A stretch of 64,000 bases of DNA from Tamlana crocina (lineage in GTDB: Bacteria > Bacteroidota > Bacteroidia > Flavobacteriales > Flavobacteriaceae), in the NCBI GenBank assembly GCA_040429635.1, contig CP158972.1, positions 2,304,001-2,368,000 of the forward strand, read 5' to 3'. Below are positions 17,002 to 25,415 of this stretch, piece by piece. The first letter of the stretch is position 1; every line of letters begins with the position of its first letter. Both the position numbers and the translations under genes were made by a program. Under the pieces are notes generated by a model. The model worked only from the letters and a program-made list of their open reading frames with translations. It searched no databases and had not been told where the DNA came from.

Positions 17002-17517
17002 ATGTTTCCACAGAAAATCAAAAAAATTTACAAGTCCGTCATAATCGCATTGGTTTTGATACCAAATGTTTTTGTGATGGTATTTGGCATAGAGAGCTTC
17101 CCTTACACTTGCGCTCCTATGTTTGGGCATTATATTGATGATAACACCAACTTGTACCTACTTAAGTTTGAAGGAGTAAAAGATTCCATAGCCACCGACC
17201 TTACCGACTATTACGGTAAGCCCGATGAATTTTTTATCAGACATTTTTTTAGCAAAGTTTATGGTTCTTCAGAAGACATCTCCCCTTTTACCGATAAATT
17301 ATCTGAAAGCCCGGAAGCCTTTCAAAATAGAATGGATGAGTTTTTTAATGATTTTACCGAAAGCATTTCTGTTGAACACAACCTGTCTTTTGACAAAATT
17401 GTATTGAGTGCAGTAAAAGTGAACCACAATCGGGAACCACAATCTGGACCAAAAACCATTGGACATTTTGATACGAAAACCAAAAGCTACGTTTCAGCTT
17501 ACCAAACATCAAAATAA
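17002..17517 (+). CDS. Small membrane-anchored protein of unknown function (171 aa)
   Basis: One N-terminal hydrophobic segment (about residues 12-32, SVIIALVLIPNVFVMVFGI) is followed by ESFPYTCAPMFGHYIDDN and a soluble tail of about 120 residues. The start is 6 nt after the JmjC stop and the stop is 3 nt before the HTTM start, so it is firmly part of this operon. The tight linkage suggests it is a partner of the HTTM protein. I recognise no catalytic motif. Confidence 0.65.
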   Translation: MFPQKIKKIYKSVIIALVLIPNVFVMVFGIESFPYTCAPMFGHYIDDNTNLYLLKFEGVKDSIATDLTDYYGKPDEFFIRHFFSKVYGSSEDISPFTDKLSESPEAFQNRMDEFFNDFTESISVEHNLSFDKIVLSAVKVNHNREPQSGPKTIGHFDTKTKSYVSAYQTSK

Positions 17518-17520
17518 CAT

Positions 17521-18570
17521 ATGCAATCAGTTATTATAAAAATACTTTTCGTAATTGAGCTCTTTACCAAAAACCCACTTAGTATCTTAAGGATAACCCT
17601 CCCTTTTTTATTCACAAAAAAAATACTCGAAAATTTTGGCTATGGTTTTTATTCTGAATTTGATGCTTCATACTCGCTTTCAAAAACTTGGTTTTTGAAT
17701 ATGCTACCCGATGCATTATTTACACTAAGTCAAAATGAATTCAATCTTATAAAATACGCCATCCTAGTTGCTGGTATCTGTGCCGTAATTGGCTTTTTGG
17801 GCAGATTAAGCTTGTTTTTTCTTGCCATAGTTGGTTTTACTGTTTTCGGAATGGGAGAAGGCTATGGTCTTTTTGACCACCATATGTCACTGCCCTGTCA
17901 AGTTATTTTCGCCTTAGCCTTGGTGCCGGGGTCGATGAGAATCTCCATTGACCATTGGATTGTTGGTTTTTTCAAACAAAAAGAAGCTCAAAACATGACT
18001 CCAAATTGGGGCACCAATCTTATTTTACTGCTTTTAGTATTGACCTATTTTTCGGCAGGCATTTCAAAATTGCGATACGGTCATGGTATCAAGTGGCTTA
18101 ACGGATCAACACTAAGTTTCTACTTAAACGAACATACCGATTCCTTTAAAAATGGAGACAAACAATTAGTGTTTTCAGACAACCAAACTGAACCAGAACA
18201 ATTATGGAAGGACGAATTTGGATTTGTGGCCCATACTTACGGTAATTACCAAACCGTTAAAAAATGGAACAATATTGCGCAGTATATTACAGATAACAAA
18301 TTTTTAATTATCTTATTATCAGTTGGATCCTTGCTTTTTGAACTTTTAGGCTTTGTGGTGTTTATCAACAGTAAATATCGAAATATTTATTTGGTTTCGG
18401 CCATTATTTTCCACATGTCAATAGGTCAATTAATGGGTATTTCATTCAGACAATATCGTTTAATATGCTTTTGTTTAATTGATTGGCACTCCATTTTCAA
18501 ATACGTGATGGGTCTAGTTAATGAAATTGATTTTGTAAAACGCCTAAACTTAAAACCGAGCAATCAGTAA
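17521..18570 (+). CDS. HTTM-domain integral membrane protein (349 aa)
   Basis: It has several transmembrane helices and the HTTM (vitamin K-dependent gamma-carboxylase-like) signature region: FGMGEGYGLFDHHMSLPCQ near residue 115 and YFSAGISKLRYGHGIKWLNG near residue 180. The eukaryotic relative carboxylates glutamate in an epoxidation-driven reaction. Bacterial HTTM proteins are mostly uncharacterised and lack proof of that activity. It is about the usual length of the membrane domain alone, without the large lumenal domain of the animal enzyme. It lies 4 nt before the SGNH gene. Confidence 0.8.
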   Translation: MQSVIIKILFVIELFTKNPLSILRITLPFLFTKKILENFGYGFYSEFDASYSLSKTWFLNMLPDALFTLSQNEFNLIKYAILVAGICAVIGFLGRLSLFFLAIVGFTVFGMGEGYGLFDHHMSLPCQVIFALALVPGSMRISIDHWIVGFFKQKEAQNMTPNWGTNLILLLLVLTYFSAGISKLRYGHGIKWLNGSTLSFYLNEHTDSFKNGDKQLVFSDNQTEPEQLWKDEFGFVAHTYGNYQTVKKWNNIAQYITDNKFLIILLSVGSLLFELLGFVVFINSKYRNIYLVSAIIFHMSIGQLMGISFRQYRLICFCLIDWHSIFKYVMGLVNEIDFVKRLNLKPSNQ

Positions 18571-18574
18571 AATT

Positions 18575-19519
18575 ATGAAACGGTTAATTGGAAAAATAAT
18601 ACTGTATGCCTTTTTAATCTGTCTTTGTTTAGAAGGACTGGTACGTGTTTTGCATTTGTACCAACAATACCCGCCGTATGAAATTAACGAACTGAATGTC
18701 GAGGTAAATACTCCAAACCAAAACGGCTACTACGTAACAGGTAACCGCCGTATGAACTTTGCCCAATATCACATAAACAGTTCTGGGTTTAACTCGTACC
18801 GAGAATTTACCCCTAATGAAAAAGATATCGAAATAGCCCTGATAGGCGATTCGTTTATCGAAGGGTTTCACCAAAACTTCTATGAATCTACAGGAAAGAA
18901 AATTGAAGATTTATTGAATAACAAAGTAAAGGTTTTTGAATACGGTTATTCGGGCTACGATTTGGCCGACCAACTTCATTTAATCAAAGCGTATAAAGAC
19001 CAATTTCAGTATATAGATTACACTTTCATTTACATGAAATTTTATACTGATTTGGAAAGGGGCGAATACAAGCCCAACCATTTCCGTGTTAACCTTCAAA
19101 ACAGATTGGTTTACAAAATAAAAGACAACATTAAACTACTCACTTACGCCCAAAACATTGGAGTATTTAGAGCTTTTTTGCGATTAAAAAATACTTTGAC
19201 GGGGCACAGTAACGAAGAAAGAGAATATGTTGACGACCACGCTTCTGAAGAAGACACCAAAACCTATTTAGAAAACTTTAAAACCCTAACTAGCACATTT
19301 CCGGTCGACAAAAACAAAACGATTTTTCTTCTTAATTCCGAAAAAACGAGTGACCTATTTTTAAAACATTGCGATTCAATTGGGTACAAGTATTTAGACT
19401 TCGGCCCCGCTATGAAAGCCTCCAAAAAACCAACAACGCTAATCTACGATCAGCATTGGAATAACCACGGACGTAATATTTTGGCTTCGGTAATAGCTGA
19501 ATACTTAAAAAAACAATAA
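18575..19519 (+). CDS. AlgX/AlgJ-like SGNH-fold protein, intact copy (314 aa)
   Basis: An N-terminal membrane anchor (about residues 7-25) is followed by an extracytoplasmic SGNH domain. Block I is IALIGDSFIEG (nucleophile Ser, about residue 93). The Gly-containing block is EYGYSGYDLADQ near residue 128. The terminal motif is YDQHWNNHGR near residue 290, the D-x-H-W form seen in AlgX/AlgJ-type O-acetyltransferases. Such proteins accept acyl groups exported by an MBOAT partner and transfer them to a polysaccharide. An MBOAT gene with a second SGNH gene faces it 8 nt away. The assignment of O-acylation is inferred from these motifs and that pairing. Confidence 0.82.
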   Translation: MKRLIGKIILYAFLICLCLEGLVRVLHLYQQYPPYEINELNVEVNTPNQNGYYVTGNRRMNFAQYHINSSGFNSYREFTPNEKDIEIALIGDSFIEGFHQNFYESTGKKIEDLLNNKVKVFEYGYSGYDLADQLHLIKAYKDQFQYIDYTFIYMKFYTDLERGEYKPNHFRVNLQNRLVYKIKDNIKLLTYAQNIGVFRAFLRLKNTLTGHSNEEREYVDDHASEEDTKTYLENFKTLTSTFPVDKNKTIFLLNSEKTSDLFLKHCDSIGYKYLDFGPAMKASKKPTTLIYDQHWNNHGRNILASVIAEYLKKQ

Positions 19520-19526
19520 AGTTGAC

Positions 19527-20482
19527 TTACAGGCGAGAATCAATTTTCTTGATGTAGTCAGCCACCACAGAGGCTATAATGGTTCGCCCCCTATCATTCC
19601 AGTGTCTATCGTAAATCAAAATGGTAGGCTTGGTTTCTTTTTCAAAAGCTGGTCCAAAATCTAAATATTTATAACCCATTTTATCACAGTGTTCAATAAA
19701 CAAAGGGCTGGTTTTGCGCTTATCCAATAAAAAGGTATTCTTTTCCTTATTGAAACCATAACGCCCCACAACCGCTTTGAAATTATCTAAATACTCCAAC
19801 GCCAACTTATACTCCTCTTCAGGACCGGGCTCCTCTTCTCCATTATTTTGTGGCCTTTTACCGTATATCATATTTTTAACCACATCAAAAAGGCCAATGC
19901 CATTAGCATATTTTAATAATCGTATATAATTTTTTATTTTGAATTTAAAGGTGTGCTTTAAATTCACCAAAGCATGGTCAGGCTTTATTTCACGCCTTTT
20001 AAAATCATTTTCAAACTTCATGTATATAAAAACATGATCAATCAGGTCGAAATCTTTTTTATATGAATTTAAAATATGTAATTGATCAGACATATCATCC
20101 CCCCTCGGCCATACTCGCAAACCCCTATATTTTTAATTAAATTGTTTTCAATCTTTTTGCCGGTGGAATCGTAATAATGCTGATTAACCCCCTCAATGAA
20201 TGAATCACCTATTAACGCAATTTCAATTTTATCGGCCGATGGCGTAAACTCACGATAAGAGTTAAAGCCCGATTTGTTGATTCTGAATTCGCAAAAATTC
20301 ATCCTTCGGTTTCCCGTAACCGAAAAGCCAACTTGACCGGGAACAGTTTTTTGGATACCGTACTCGTCTATGAACAAATGCAACGGAACATCATTATACA
20401 AATGAAAAACACGCACCAGCCCTTCAAGCGCTAAAAGTACTAGCACTATATATAAGCCGATTTTCAGTACAAACTTTTTCAT
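19527..20482 (-). pseudogene. AlgX/AlgJ-like SGNH-fold protein, frameshifted copy
   Basis: The two halves are in different frames. Residues 1-137 (membrane anchor, GNRRMNF, IALIGDSFIEG) are read from 20482. The remainder (MSDQLHILNSYKKDF to YDRHWNDRGR) is read in the other frame down to 19527. The break lies at a run of six G on the minus strand (20099-20104). Adding one G restores CEYGRGGDDMSDQL, which aligns without gap to EYGYSGYDLADQL of the intact paralogue and gives 318 residues against 314. Both the nucleophile block and the terminal D-x-H-W block are conserved, so the loss is recent, reversible, or a sequencing error. It starts 5 nt after the MBOAT stop. Confidence 0.85.
20099..20104 (-). 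repeat. G6 homopolymer at the SGNH frameshift
   Basis: Six consecutive G on the minus strand (C on plus) sit exactly where the reading frame of the second SGNH gene breaks. A change to seven G would restore the frame. Confidence 0.85.
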
Positions 20483-20487
20483 TGTGT

Positions 20488-21939
20488 TTAAAACTGGAAG
20501 TAAATAAACGACCTATCAACACCATCGTCATAAAATAGCATCATCAATAATATAATAATGGTGTAAACGGCAAACCTCAAATATTTCGATTTAAACTTAA
20601 ACGGCGAACGCTCATCCCTTCTCATTCGGTACTCATACAAAACGAACGCGGCCATAAGCAAATAATAATCAATCATACGGTACCCTTGTGGATTCATGTA
20701 TTCAGCATAAGAAAAATTTGAAAAAATATGCTCTATAAACCCGAAAGCACTCGTTATGGATTCCGATCTAAAAAAGATACGCGAAAACGTAACGATACCA
20801 AATGTTAGCAGGAGCTGTCCTATTTCAATTAATGATGGGAAAAAGGAATTTTCGCCAACCACGCTGTTTTTGTAAATGGTATTTCTACCCATTAAAAACA
20901 CCGGAATAAAAGCTACCGCATGGAATGCTCCCCAAAAAATAAAGGTCCAATTGGCACCATGCCAAAAACCACTCACCAAAAAAATGATAATAATGTTTCT
21001 TACCGATTTTAACTTACTAACACGTGATCCACCTAACGGAATATAAATATAGTGACGAAACCATGTTGACAGAGACACGTGCCATCGCTGCCAATATTCG
21101 GCTACATTTCTCGAAAAATGCGGAAACCTAAAGTTAGACATCAATTCAATACCAAAAAGCTTTGCGGTGCCGATAGCGATATCGGAGTAACCACTAAAAT
21201 CACCATACACTTGAAAGCTAAACATGGTAACACCCAAAATCAATGTTGAAGCCGGATAGCTAGAGTAATTGGCGAAAATATCATCTACCATGGGCGCCAA
21301 TGAATCTGCAATCACTATCTTTTTAAACAATCCCCACAATATCAACTTTAAGCCACCAACCGCTTGGTTATAGTCGAAAGTGCGTTTATTAAGTATTTGC
21401 GACAATAAATTGGAGGCTCGTTCAATAGGCCCCGCAACCAACTGAGGGAAAAAGCTAACAAAAGCAGCAAATGATAAAAAGTCGGTGGTTGGCTTGAGTC
21501 GTTTATAATAAATGTCGAACGAGTAGGACATTGTCTGGAAGGTGTAAAACGATATACCTACAGGAAGCAACACTTGCAAAGTCCAAGTGCTTTTTATGTT
21601 GTAACCAAACATGGTAAACATATCTACCCATGAATCCACAAAAAAGTTGAAATATTTAAAAAAGCCTAAAAGCCCTACGTTAAAAAAGACACTAACCCAA
21701 AGCCATCTTCTTCTTTTTTTCTTTTCTTGATGGCGGTCTATAGCAAGTCCCACCAAATAATCGACTACTGTACTCAAAAGGATTAACGACAGAAACCTCC
21801 AGTCCCACCATCCGTAAAACACATAACTTGAAACGAGCAATAGGACATTCTGCCCCTTTAAGGTCTTCTTTAGTACAAACCAATACAGTAAGAAAACAAA
21901 TACTAAGAATATAAAAAACTCCAGTGAGTTGAATACCAT
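20488..21939 (-). CDS. MBOAT-family O-acyltransferase, AlgI/DltB-like (483 aa)
   Basis: The start was chosen at MVFNSLEFFIFLVFVFLLYW (21939), the conserved beginning of this family; an upstream ATG at 21987 would add 16 residues. It has many transmembrane helices. The diagnostic region SGFWHGANWTFIFWGAFHA near residue 325 holds the two conserved His residues. VAEYWQRWHVSLSTWFRHYIY and VSFFPQLVAGPIERA are further family hallmarks. MBOAT proteins of this branch move an acyl group across the inner membrane for attachment to exopolysaccharide, peptidoglycan or teichoic acid. The adjacent downstream SGNH gene is the expected acyl acceptor/transferase partner. Confidence 0.93.
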   Translation of the reverse strand: MVFNSLEFFIFLVFVFLLYWFVLKKTLKGQNVLLLVSSYVFYGWWDWRFLSLILLSTVVDYLVGLAIDRHQEKKKRRRWLWVSVFFNVGLLGFFKYFNFFVDSWVDMFTMFGYNIKSTWTLQVLLPVGISFYTFQTMSYSFDIYYKRLKPTTDFLSFAAFVSFFPQLVAGPIERASNLLSQILNKRTFDYNQAVGGLKLILWGLFKKIVIADSLAPMVDDIFANYSSYPASTLILGVTMFSFQVYGDFSGYSDIAIGTAKLFGIELMSNFRFPHFSRNVAEYWQRWHVSLSTWFRHYIYIPLGGSRVSKLKSVRNIIIIFLVSGFWHGANWTFIFWGAFHAVAFIPVFLMGRNTIYKNSVVGENSFFPSLIEIGQLLLTFGIVTFSRIFFRSESITSAFGFIEHIFSNFSYAEYMNPQGYRMIDYYLLMAAFVLYEYRMRRDERSPFKFKSKYLRFAVYTIIILLMMLFYDDGVDRSFIYFQF

Positions 21940-22065
21940 TGGAAGAGAGGGTTTGGTTAGTAATATTATTAATAGCTGTATATACAAACATCTTAAAACG
22001 ACTTAACATTGTCAAAAAAAATCTTTGAAATGCATTTTAATCTACCTGATTGTAGCGCACAAAAA

Positions 22066-22087
22066 AAGCCCTTTGATTAAAGGACTT
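22066..22087 (-). terminator. Terminator of the Lrp-type gene
   Basis: A 9-bp stem with one mismatch (AAGTCCTTT/AAAGGGCTT on minus) is followed by TTTTTG, 29 nt after the stop at 22116. Confidence 0.7.
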
Positions 22088-22115
22088 TTAATTGATATTT
22101 AGGATTTCTTTATTT

Positions 22116-22595
22116 TTACAAATCGTTAAATATAGAATGCATCAAACGTTTTTTATCATTAATGCTTTCCTCTAAAGAAATCATGGTTTCGGTTCTGTAA
22201 ACACCTTCAATATCATCCAAAAGGAAAATAACCTCTTTGGCATGTTCTGTACTTCTTGCTCGAATTTTACAGAAAATATTGAATTTACCGGTAGTAATAT
22301 GCGCCACCGTTACAAAAGGAATTTCATTGATACGCTCTAAAACAAACTTAGTTTGGGATGTGTTGTTTAAATACACTCCAACATAGGCAATAAACGAATA
22401 CCCTAATTTTTTATAATCTAACATTAAAGAAGACCCTTTTATGATTCCGGATTCCTCCATTTTTTTTACACGAACATGCACTGTACCAGCAGATATTAAT
22501 AATTTCTTTGCGATGTCCGTAAACGGAATTCTTGTATTATCAATCAGCATATCTAAAATTTGATGATCAATTTCGTCTAATTTAATTTTCCCCAT
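22116..22595 (-). CDS. Lrp/AsnC-family transcriptional regulator (159 aa)
   Basis: The N-terminal winged HTH (about residues 6-55: LDEIDHQILDMLIDNTRIPF, AKKLLISAGTVHVRVKKMEE) is followed by an effector-binding RAM domain (about residues 65-145) containing ITTGKFNIFCKIRAR. It is the usual length for the family, which responds to amino acids. A -7 element TATTTTTG on the minus strand (22620-22627) lies just upstream, so it is probably transcribed on its own although the M14 peptidase gene lies 70 nt upstream in the same direction. Confidence 0.93.
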   Translation of the reverse strand: MGKIKLDEIDHQILDMLIDNTRIPFTDIAKKLLISAGTVHVRVKKMEESGIIKGSSLMLDYKKLGYSFIAYVGVYLNNTSQTKFVLERINEIPFVTVAHITTGKFNIFCKIRARSTEHAKEVIFLLDDIEGVYRTETMISLEESINDKKRLMHSIFNDL

Positions 22596-22665
22596 AATTA
22601 ACTTTTCTTAAATAAAGACCAAAAATAATACATTTTCATTAAAAATAACACGCAAACCATATGCT

Positions 22666-23811
22666 TTATTCCGATATTAATGAAGTTTTTTTATTTTTTA
22701 TCATCACGAAAACGTTTTCGCTGTCTATTTTCAGCAATTCTCCTGTTACTGTTTTTACTTCATTACCCTGAACGTCAATCTCTTTATGACCAAAAAAATT
22801 ATTTAAATCCCCAATTTCAACCACTTTGGGGATAAATTGAATTCTCCCCTCTATTAATCGTTCCTGAAATTGAATAGCCACATCATGTTTTTCGACTCCA
22901 ATTTTAGCGTTTCGAATTATAACATCAAAAAAGCACTTCTCGTTTTCTGGAATATCGAAATATGCCTCATATAACTGTCCGGTTATTTTATTATTGGAGA
23001 TATATTGTAACGACGTTAAATACGATATATATATGAGCTCACGTGTTTTTTCCCTTCCGTAATCACCAGGATAATGCCCCGCCTCAAAAAGAATAGTCGG
23101 TACATTTTCAGACTGAAACGTATCCCCAACACAATTTAAGTTAAAAGCATCATCGTAAACCCCCACATGGCTTGGTATCAGTTCCTGTAAAAACCGGTTC
23201 ATTTCTGCAATAATTTCCATTGAGACTTTTCGGTTTTCCGTAACCGTACAACCCTCATCTTGCGCTGGGGATAAAAAGGACACTATAGCCGATTTATTGC
23301 GCTTTCCGACACTAAAAATAGTACGTTGCCCATGCAGGTTATAGCAAAAATGAGGTTTAAAGCTATTAAAAACAGCCCTTAACACCTTGCTCTCTGGTTG
23401 AGTAAGATTTTGCGCATCTCTATTCAAATCAATTTCATTAGCGTTCACCCGAGTATAAGCCTCGGCGCCATCCGGATTTAAAATAGGAATGACATACAGT
23501 GTACAGCTCTCTAAGATATCGTTTACGCCAGATGAATTGGCCAATAAAGTGTTTAACAAATCAAACAACGCCTTGGTGGTGGTCGATTCGTTACCGTGCA
23601 TTTGAGACCACATCAACACGCGCTTTTTACCTGTACCTATTTTTAAACCATAAATAGGTTTACCCAAAACCGACTGACCAATAGTTTCACGCCAAACGGA
23701 ATTATCAAATTTTTCGAGTAGAGGCTCAATATGTTTATTGGTAATGTAACGGTGACTTAACGCCAGTTCTTTATGTTTTTTAAAAAGGCTTTTAAGGGCT
23801 TCTATTTTCAT
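22666..23811 (-). CDS. M14-family zinc carboxypeptidase (381 aa)
   Basis: The zinc ligands are visible: His and Glu in SQMHGNEST (about residues 71-75) and the third His in YNLHGQRT (about residue 158). The catalytic Glu is likely that in LFEAGHYPGD (about residue 247). DLNRDAQ supplies the Asn-Arg substrate-binding pair. No signal peptide is evident, so it may act in the cytoplasm on peptides or peptidoglycan fragments. It is divergent from the XRE regulator at 24101. Two copies of a TTACAwwTGTAA-like operator lie in the intergenic region, and TACATTTG -7 elements for this gene overlap them, which suggests control by that regulator. Confidence 0.88.
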   Translation of the reverse strand: MKIEALKSLFKKHKELALSHRYITNKHIEPLLEKFDNSVWRETIGQSVLGKPIYGLKIGTGKKRVLMWSQMHGNESTTTKALFDLLNTLLANSSGVNDILESCTLYVIPILNPDGAEAYTRVNANEIDLNRDAQNLTQPESKVLRAVFNSFKPHFCYNLHGQRTIFSVGKRNKSAIVSFLSPAQDEGCTVTENRKVSMEIIAEMNRFLQELIPSHVGVYDDAFNLNCVGDTFQSENVPTILFEAGHYPGDYGREKTRELIYISYLTSLQYISNNKITGQLYEAYFDIPENEKCFFDVIIRNAKIGVEKHDVAIQFQERLIEGRIQFIPKVVEIGDLNNFFGHKEIDVQGNEVKTVTGELLKIDSENVFVMIKNKKTSLISE

Positions 23812-23846
23812 GTTTTTTATTTGTCACAAATGTAAACAAATAGAAT

Positions 23847-23860
23847 TTTACAAATGTAAA
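23847..23860. promoter_or_regulatory. Palindromic operator between M14 and XRE genes
   Basis: TTTACAAATGTAAA is a perfect 14-bp palindrome. The related ACAAATGTAAACAA occurs at 23826-23839 and 23850-23863, and a partial form at 23990-24002. On the minus strand each full copy contains TACATTTG, a -7 promoter element for the M14 gene. Confidence 0.55.
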
Positions 23861-24060
23861 CAAGGTTTTTTATTCATTTGTTTACTTTATTAAACAAGAA
23901 AATTCACTCCCCTAAACACTCTATCGCCAAAAATCTTAGTGCATTTACAAAATACATTTAAAATATTTGTTTTCAGCATTTTATAAACTAAAATGTAAAC
24001 ATAAGGTTTAGCTTAAATAGTGGTTTAATTCAATATTTTTTTGAAATCAAAGGCAAATGA

Positions 24061-24072
24061 TTACATTTGTAA
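24061..24072 (+). promoter_or_regulatory. Operator overlapping the XRE gene promoter
   Basis: TTACATTTGTAA has the same TTACA/TGTAA arms as the 23847 operator and contains the -7 element TACATTTG at 24062-24069, 32 nt before the XRE start codon. Binding here would block its own promoter. Confidence 0.55.
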
Positions 24073-24100
24073 CACCAATAATCTTAACTAAAAGTTTACA

Positions 24101-24496
24101 ATGATAAACAATGAAGATTTTATTGAAAGACTCCAAAAAGTCATTGATTACTATGGAGAATCTGCCTCTTCTTTCGCTGAAAAGATAGGTGTTCAACGTT
24201 CCAGTATTTCCCATATTTTATCTGGCAGAAACAAACCGAGTTTAGATTTTATTTTAAAAGTACTGCACACCTTCCCCGATGTTGACCTTTATTGGCTATT
24301 TAACGGAAAAGGATATTTTCCTTCTGAAACCACCAAAAACGAAAAAGCACAAAACAATATTCCGGATAAAGCTGTCGCCCCGTCGGCACCCCCTCAAACC
24401 AACCGTCAAATAGAAATCGAAAACAACGAAGGCAAGTCCATTGAACGTATTGTTATTTTTTATTCGGACGGAACGTTCAAAAATTTCAAGAATTAA
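24101..24496 (+). CDS. XRE/Cro-CI-type HTH transcriptional regulator (131 aa)
   Basis: A helix-turn-helix of the lambda Cro type occupies about residues 7-65 (SASSFAEKIGVQRSSISHIL, GRNKPSLDFILKVL, VDLYWLFNGKG). A low-complexity Pro/Ala linker and a short conserved tail (IERIVIFYSDGTFKNF) follow. This layout is common in stand-alone flavobacterial regulators. The palindromes in the preceding 280 nt are its likely operators. It may control itself and the divergent M14 carboxypeptidase. Confidence 0.9.
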   Translation: MINNEDFIERLQKVIDYYGESASSFAEKIGVQRSSISHILSGRNKPSLDFILKVLHTFPDVDLYWLFNGKGYFPSETTKNEKAQNNIPDKAVAPSAPPQTNRQIEIENNEGKSIERIVIFYSDGTFKNFKN

Positions 24497-24533
24497 TCAG
24501 CCGTTCACTACATTTGCCTAAAAATTTAATGTT

Positions 24534-24902
24534 ATGCGCTTTTTACCTTTTGTTGCCTGCTTGCTCTTATTTAATTGCTATGAATCCCAAAGAAATTGCC
24601 AGGATTTTAAAACCGGTAACTTTTACAGCGAAGTAGAGATTGAAGGCACCGTTTACAAATCGGTATTTGAGCGCAGCGGAAGCCTTCAGGTTGAGGTTTA
24701 CGACAACAAAATAGATTCTGCTCAATTGCGTTGGATTAACGATTGCGAAGTGATTTTTAAAACCATCAATCCGAAAAACATGGCCGAAAGAAAGGATGTA
24801 CACCTTAAAATCCTAACCACAACCGATTCATCCTACACCTATGAATATTCATATGTTGGGGAGTCGAAAAAACAAAAAGGCGTTGCCTATCGCGCTGAAT
24901 AA
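24534..24902 (+). CDS. Small putative lipoprotein (122 aa)
   Basis: A short hydrophobic N-terminus (MRFLPFVACLLLFNC) ends in a Cys with a weak lipobox (LFNC, Asn at -1). About 100 residues rich in beta-strand follow, with conserved-looking CQDFKTGNFYSEV, RWINDCEVIFKTINP and two more Cys. I do not recognise the family. It lies 37 nt after the XRE gene on the same strand and converges with the gene at 24906. Confidence 0.6.
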   Translation: MRFLPFVACLLLFNCYESQRNCQDFKTGNFYSEVEIEGTVYKSVFERSGSLQVEVYDNKIDSAQLRWINDCEVIFKTINPKNMAERKDVHLKILTTTDSSYTYEYSYVGESKKQKGVAYRAE

Positions 24903-24905
24903 ATT

Positions 24906-25406
24906 TTAATCAAAAGGGTAAAGAAAATACTCTACAAGGTTGAATTTTAATTCTCTTTCGGGCGTTAATTCATAAGTCAAGAAAATTTCGCCCCAATATT
25001 CACCATCCGAAAAATCGGCAATAATCCATTTGTGATTTAGCATCTTTACGGTATTGATCATCATTTTCCGGCCTTCGCTGGCTGCATAAGGCACAATGGG
25101 GTGCTGCCCTTTTACTTCATTTAACTTGTAAAGTTCGTCTTTTATAAAAGGAATCAGTTCATCAATATTATAGCCATCGTTTTCAAAATAACTGATAGCA
25201 TCTTCATTTCTGTATAAATTGAAGTGTGAGAGTTCCAAAATCTCATCTTGAAGAACTGCAACTGAGTCTTTATATTTTTTGGATAAATCTTTGTACGTAC
25301 CTAGCTTTTGGTTCATATCCTCAAAAACACGTTTGGAATTCATGAACTGGAAAAGTACCAGCAATACCGAAAACACAAAAAGATACATGAATATTTTTTG
25401 TTTCAT
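24906..25406 (-). CDS. Membrane-anchored protein of unknown function (166 aa)
   Basis: One N-terminal transmembrane helix (about residues 4-23) and a short coiled-coil-like region (KLGTYKDLSKKYKDSVAVLQ) precede a soluble domain ending in WGEIFLTYELTPERELKFNL. The start is 9 nt after the stop of the MBL hydrolase gene, so the two form an operon. No catalytic motif is recognised. Confidence 0.65.
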   Translation of the reverse strand: MKQKIFMYLFVFSVLLVLFQFMNSKRVFEDMNQKLGTYKDLSKKYKDSVAVLQDEILELSHFNLYRNEDAISYFENDGYNIDELIPFIKDELYKLNEVKGQHPIVPYAASEGRKMMINTVKMLNHKWIIADFSDGEYWGEIFLTYELTPERELKFNLVEYFLYPFD

Positions 25407-25415
25407 CCTTTAAAT

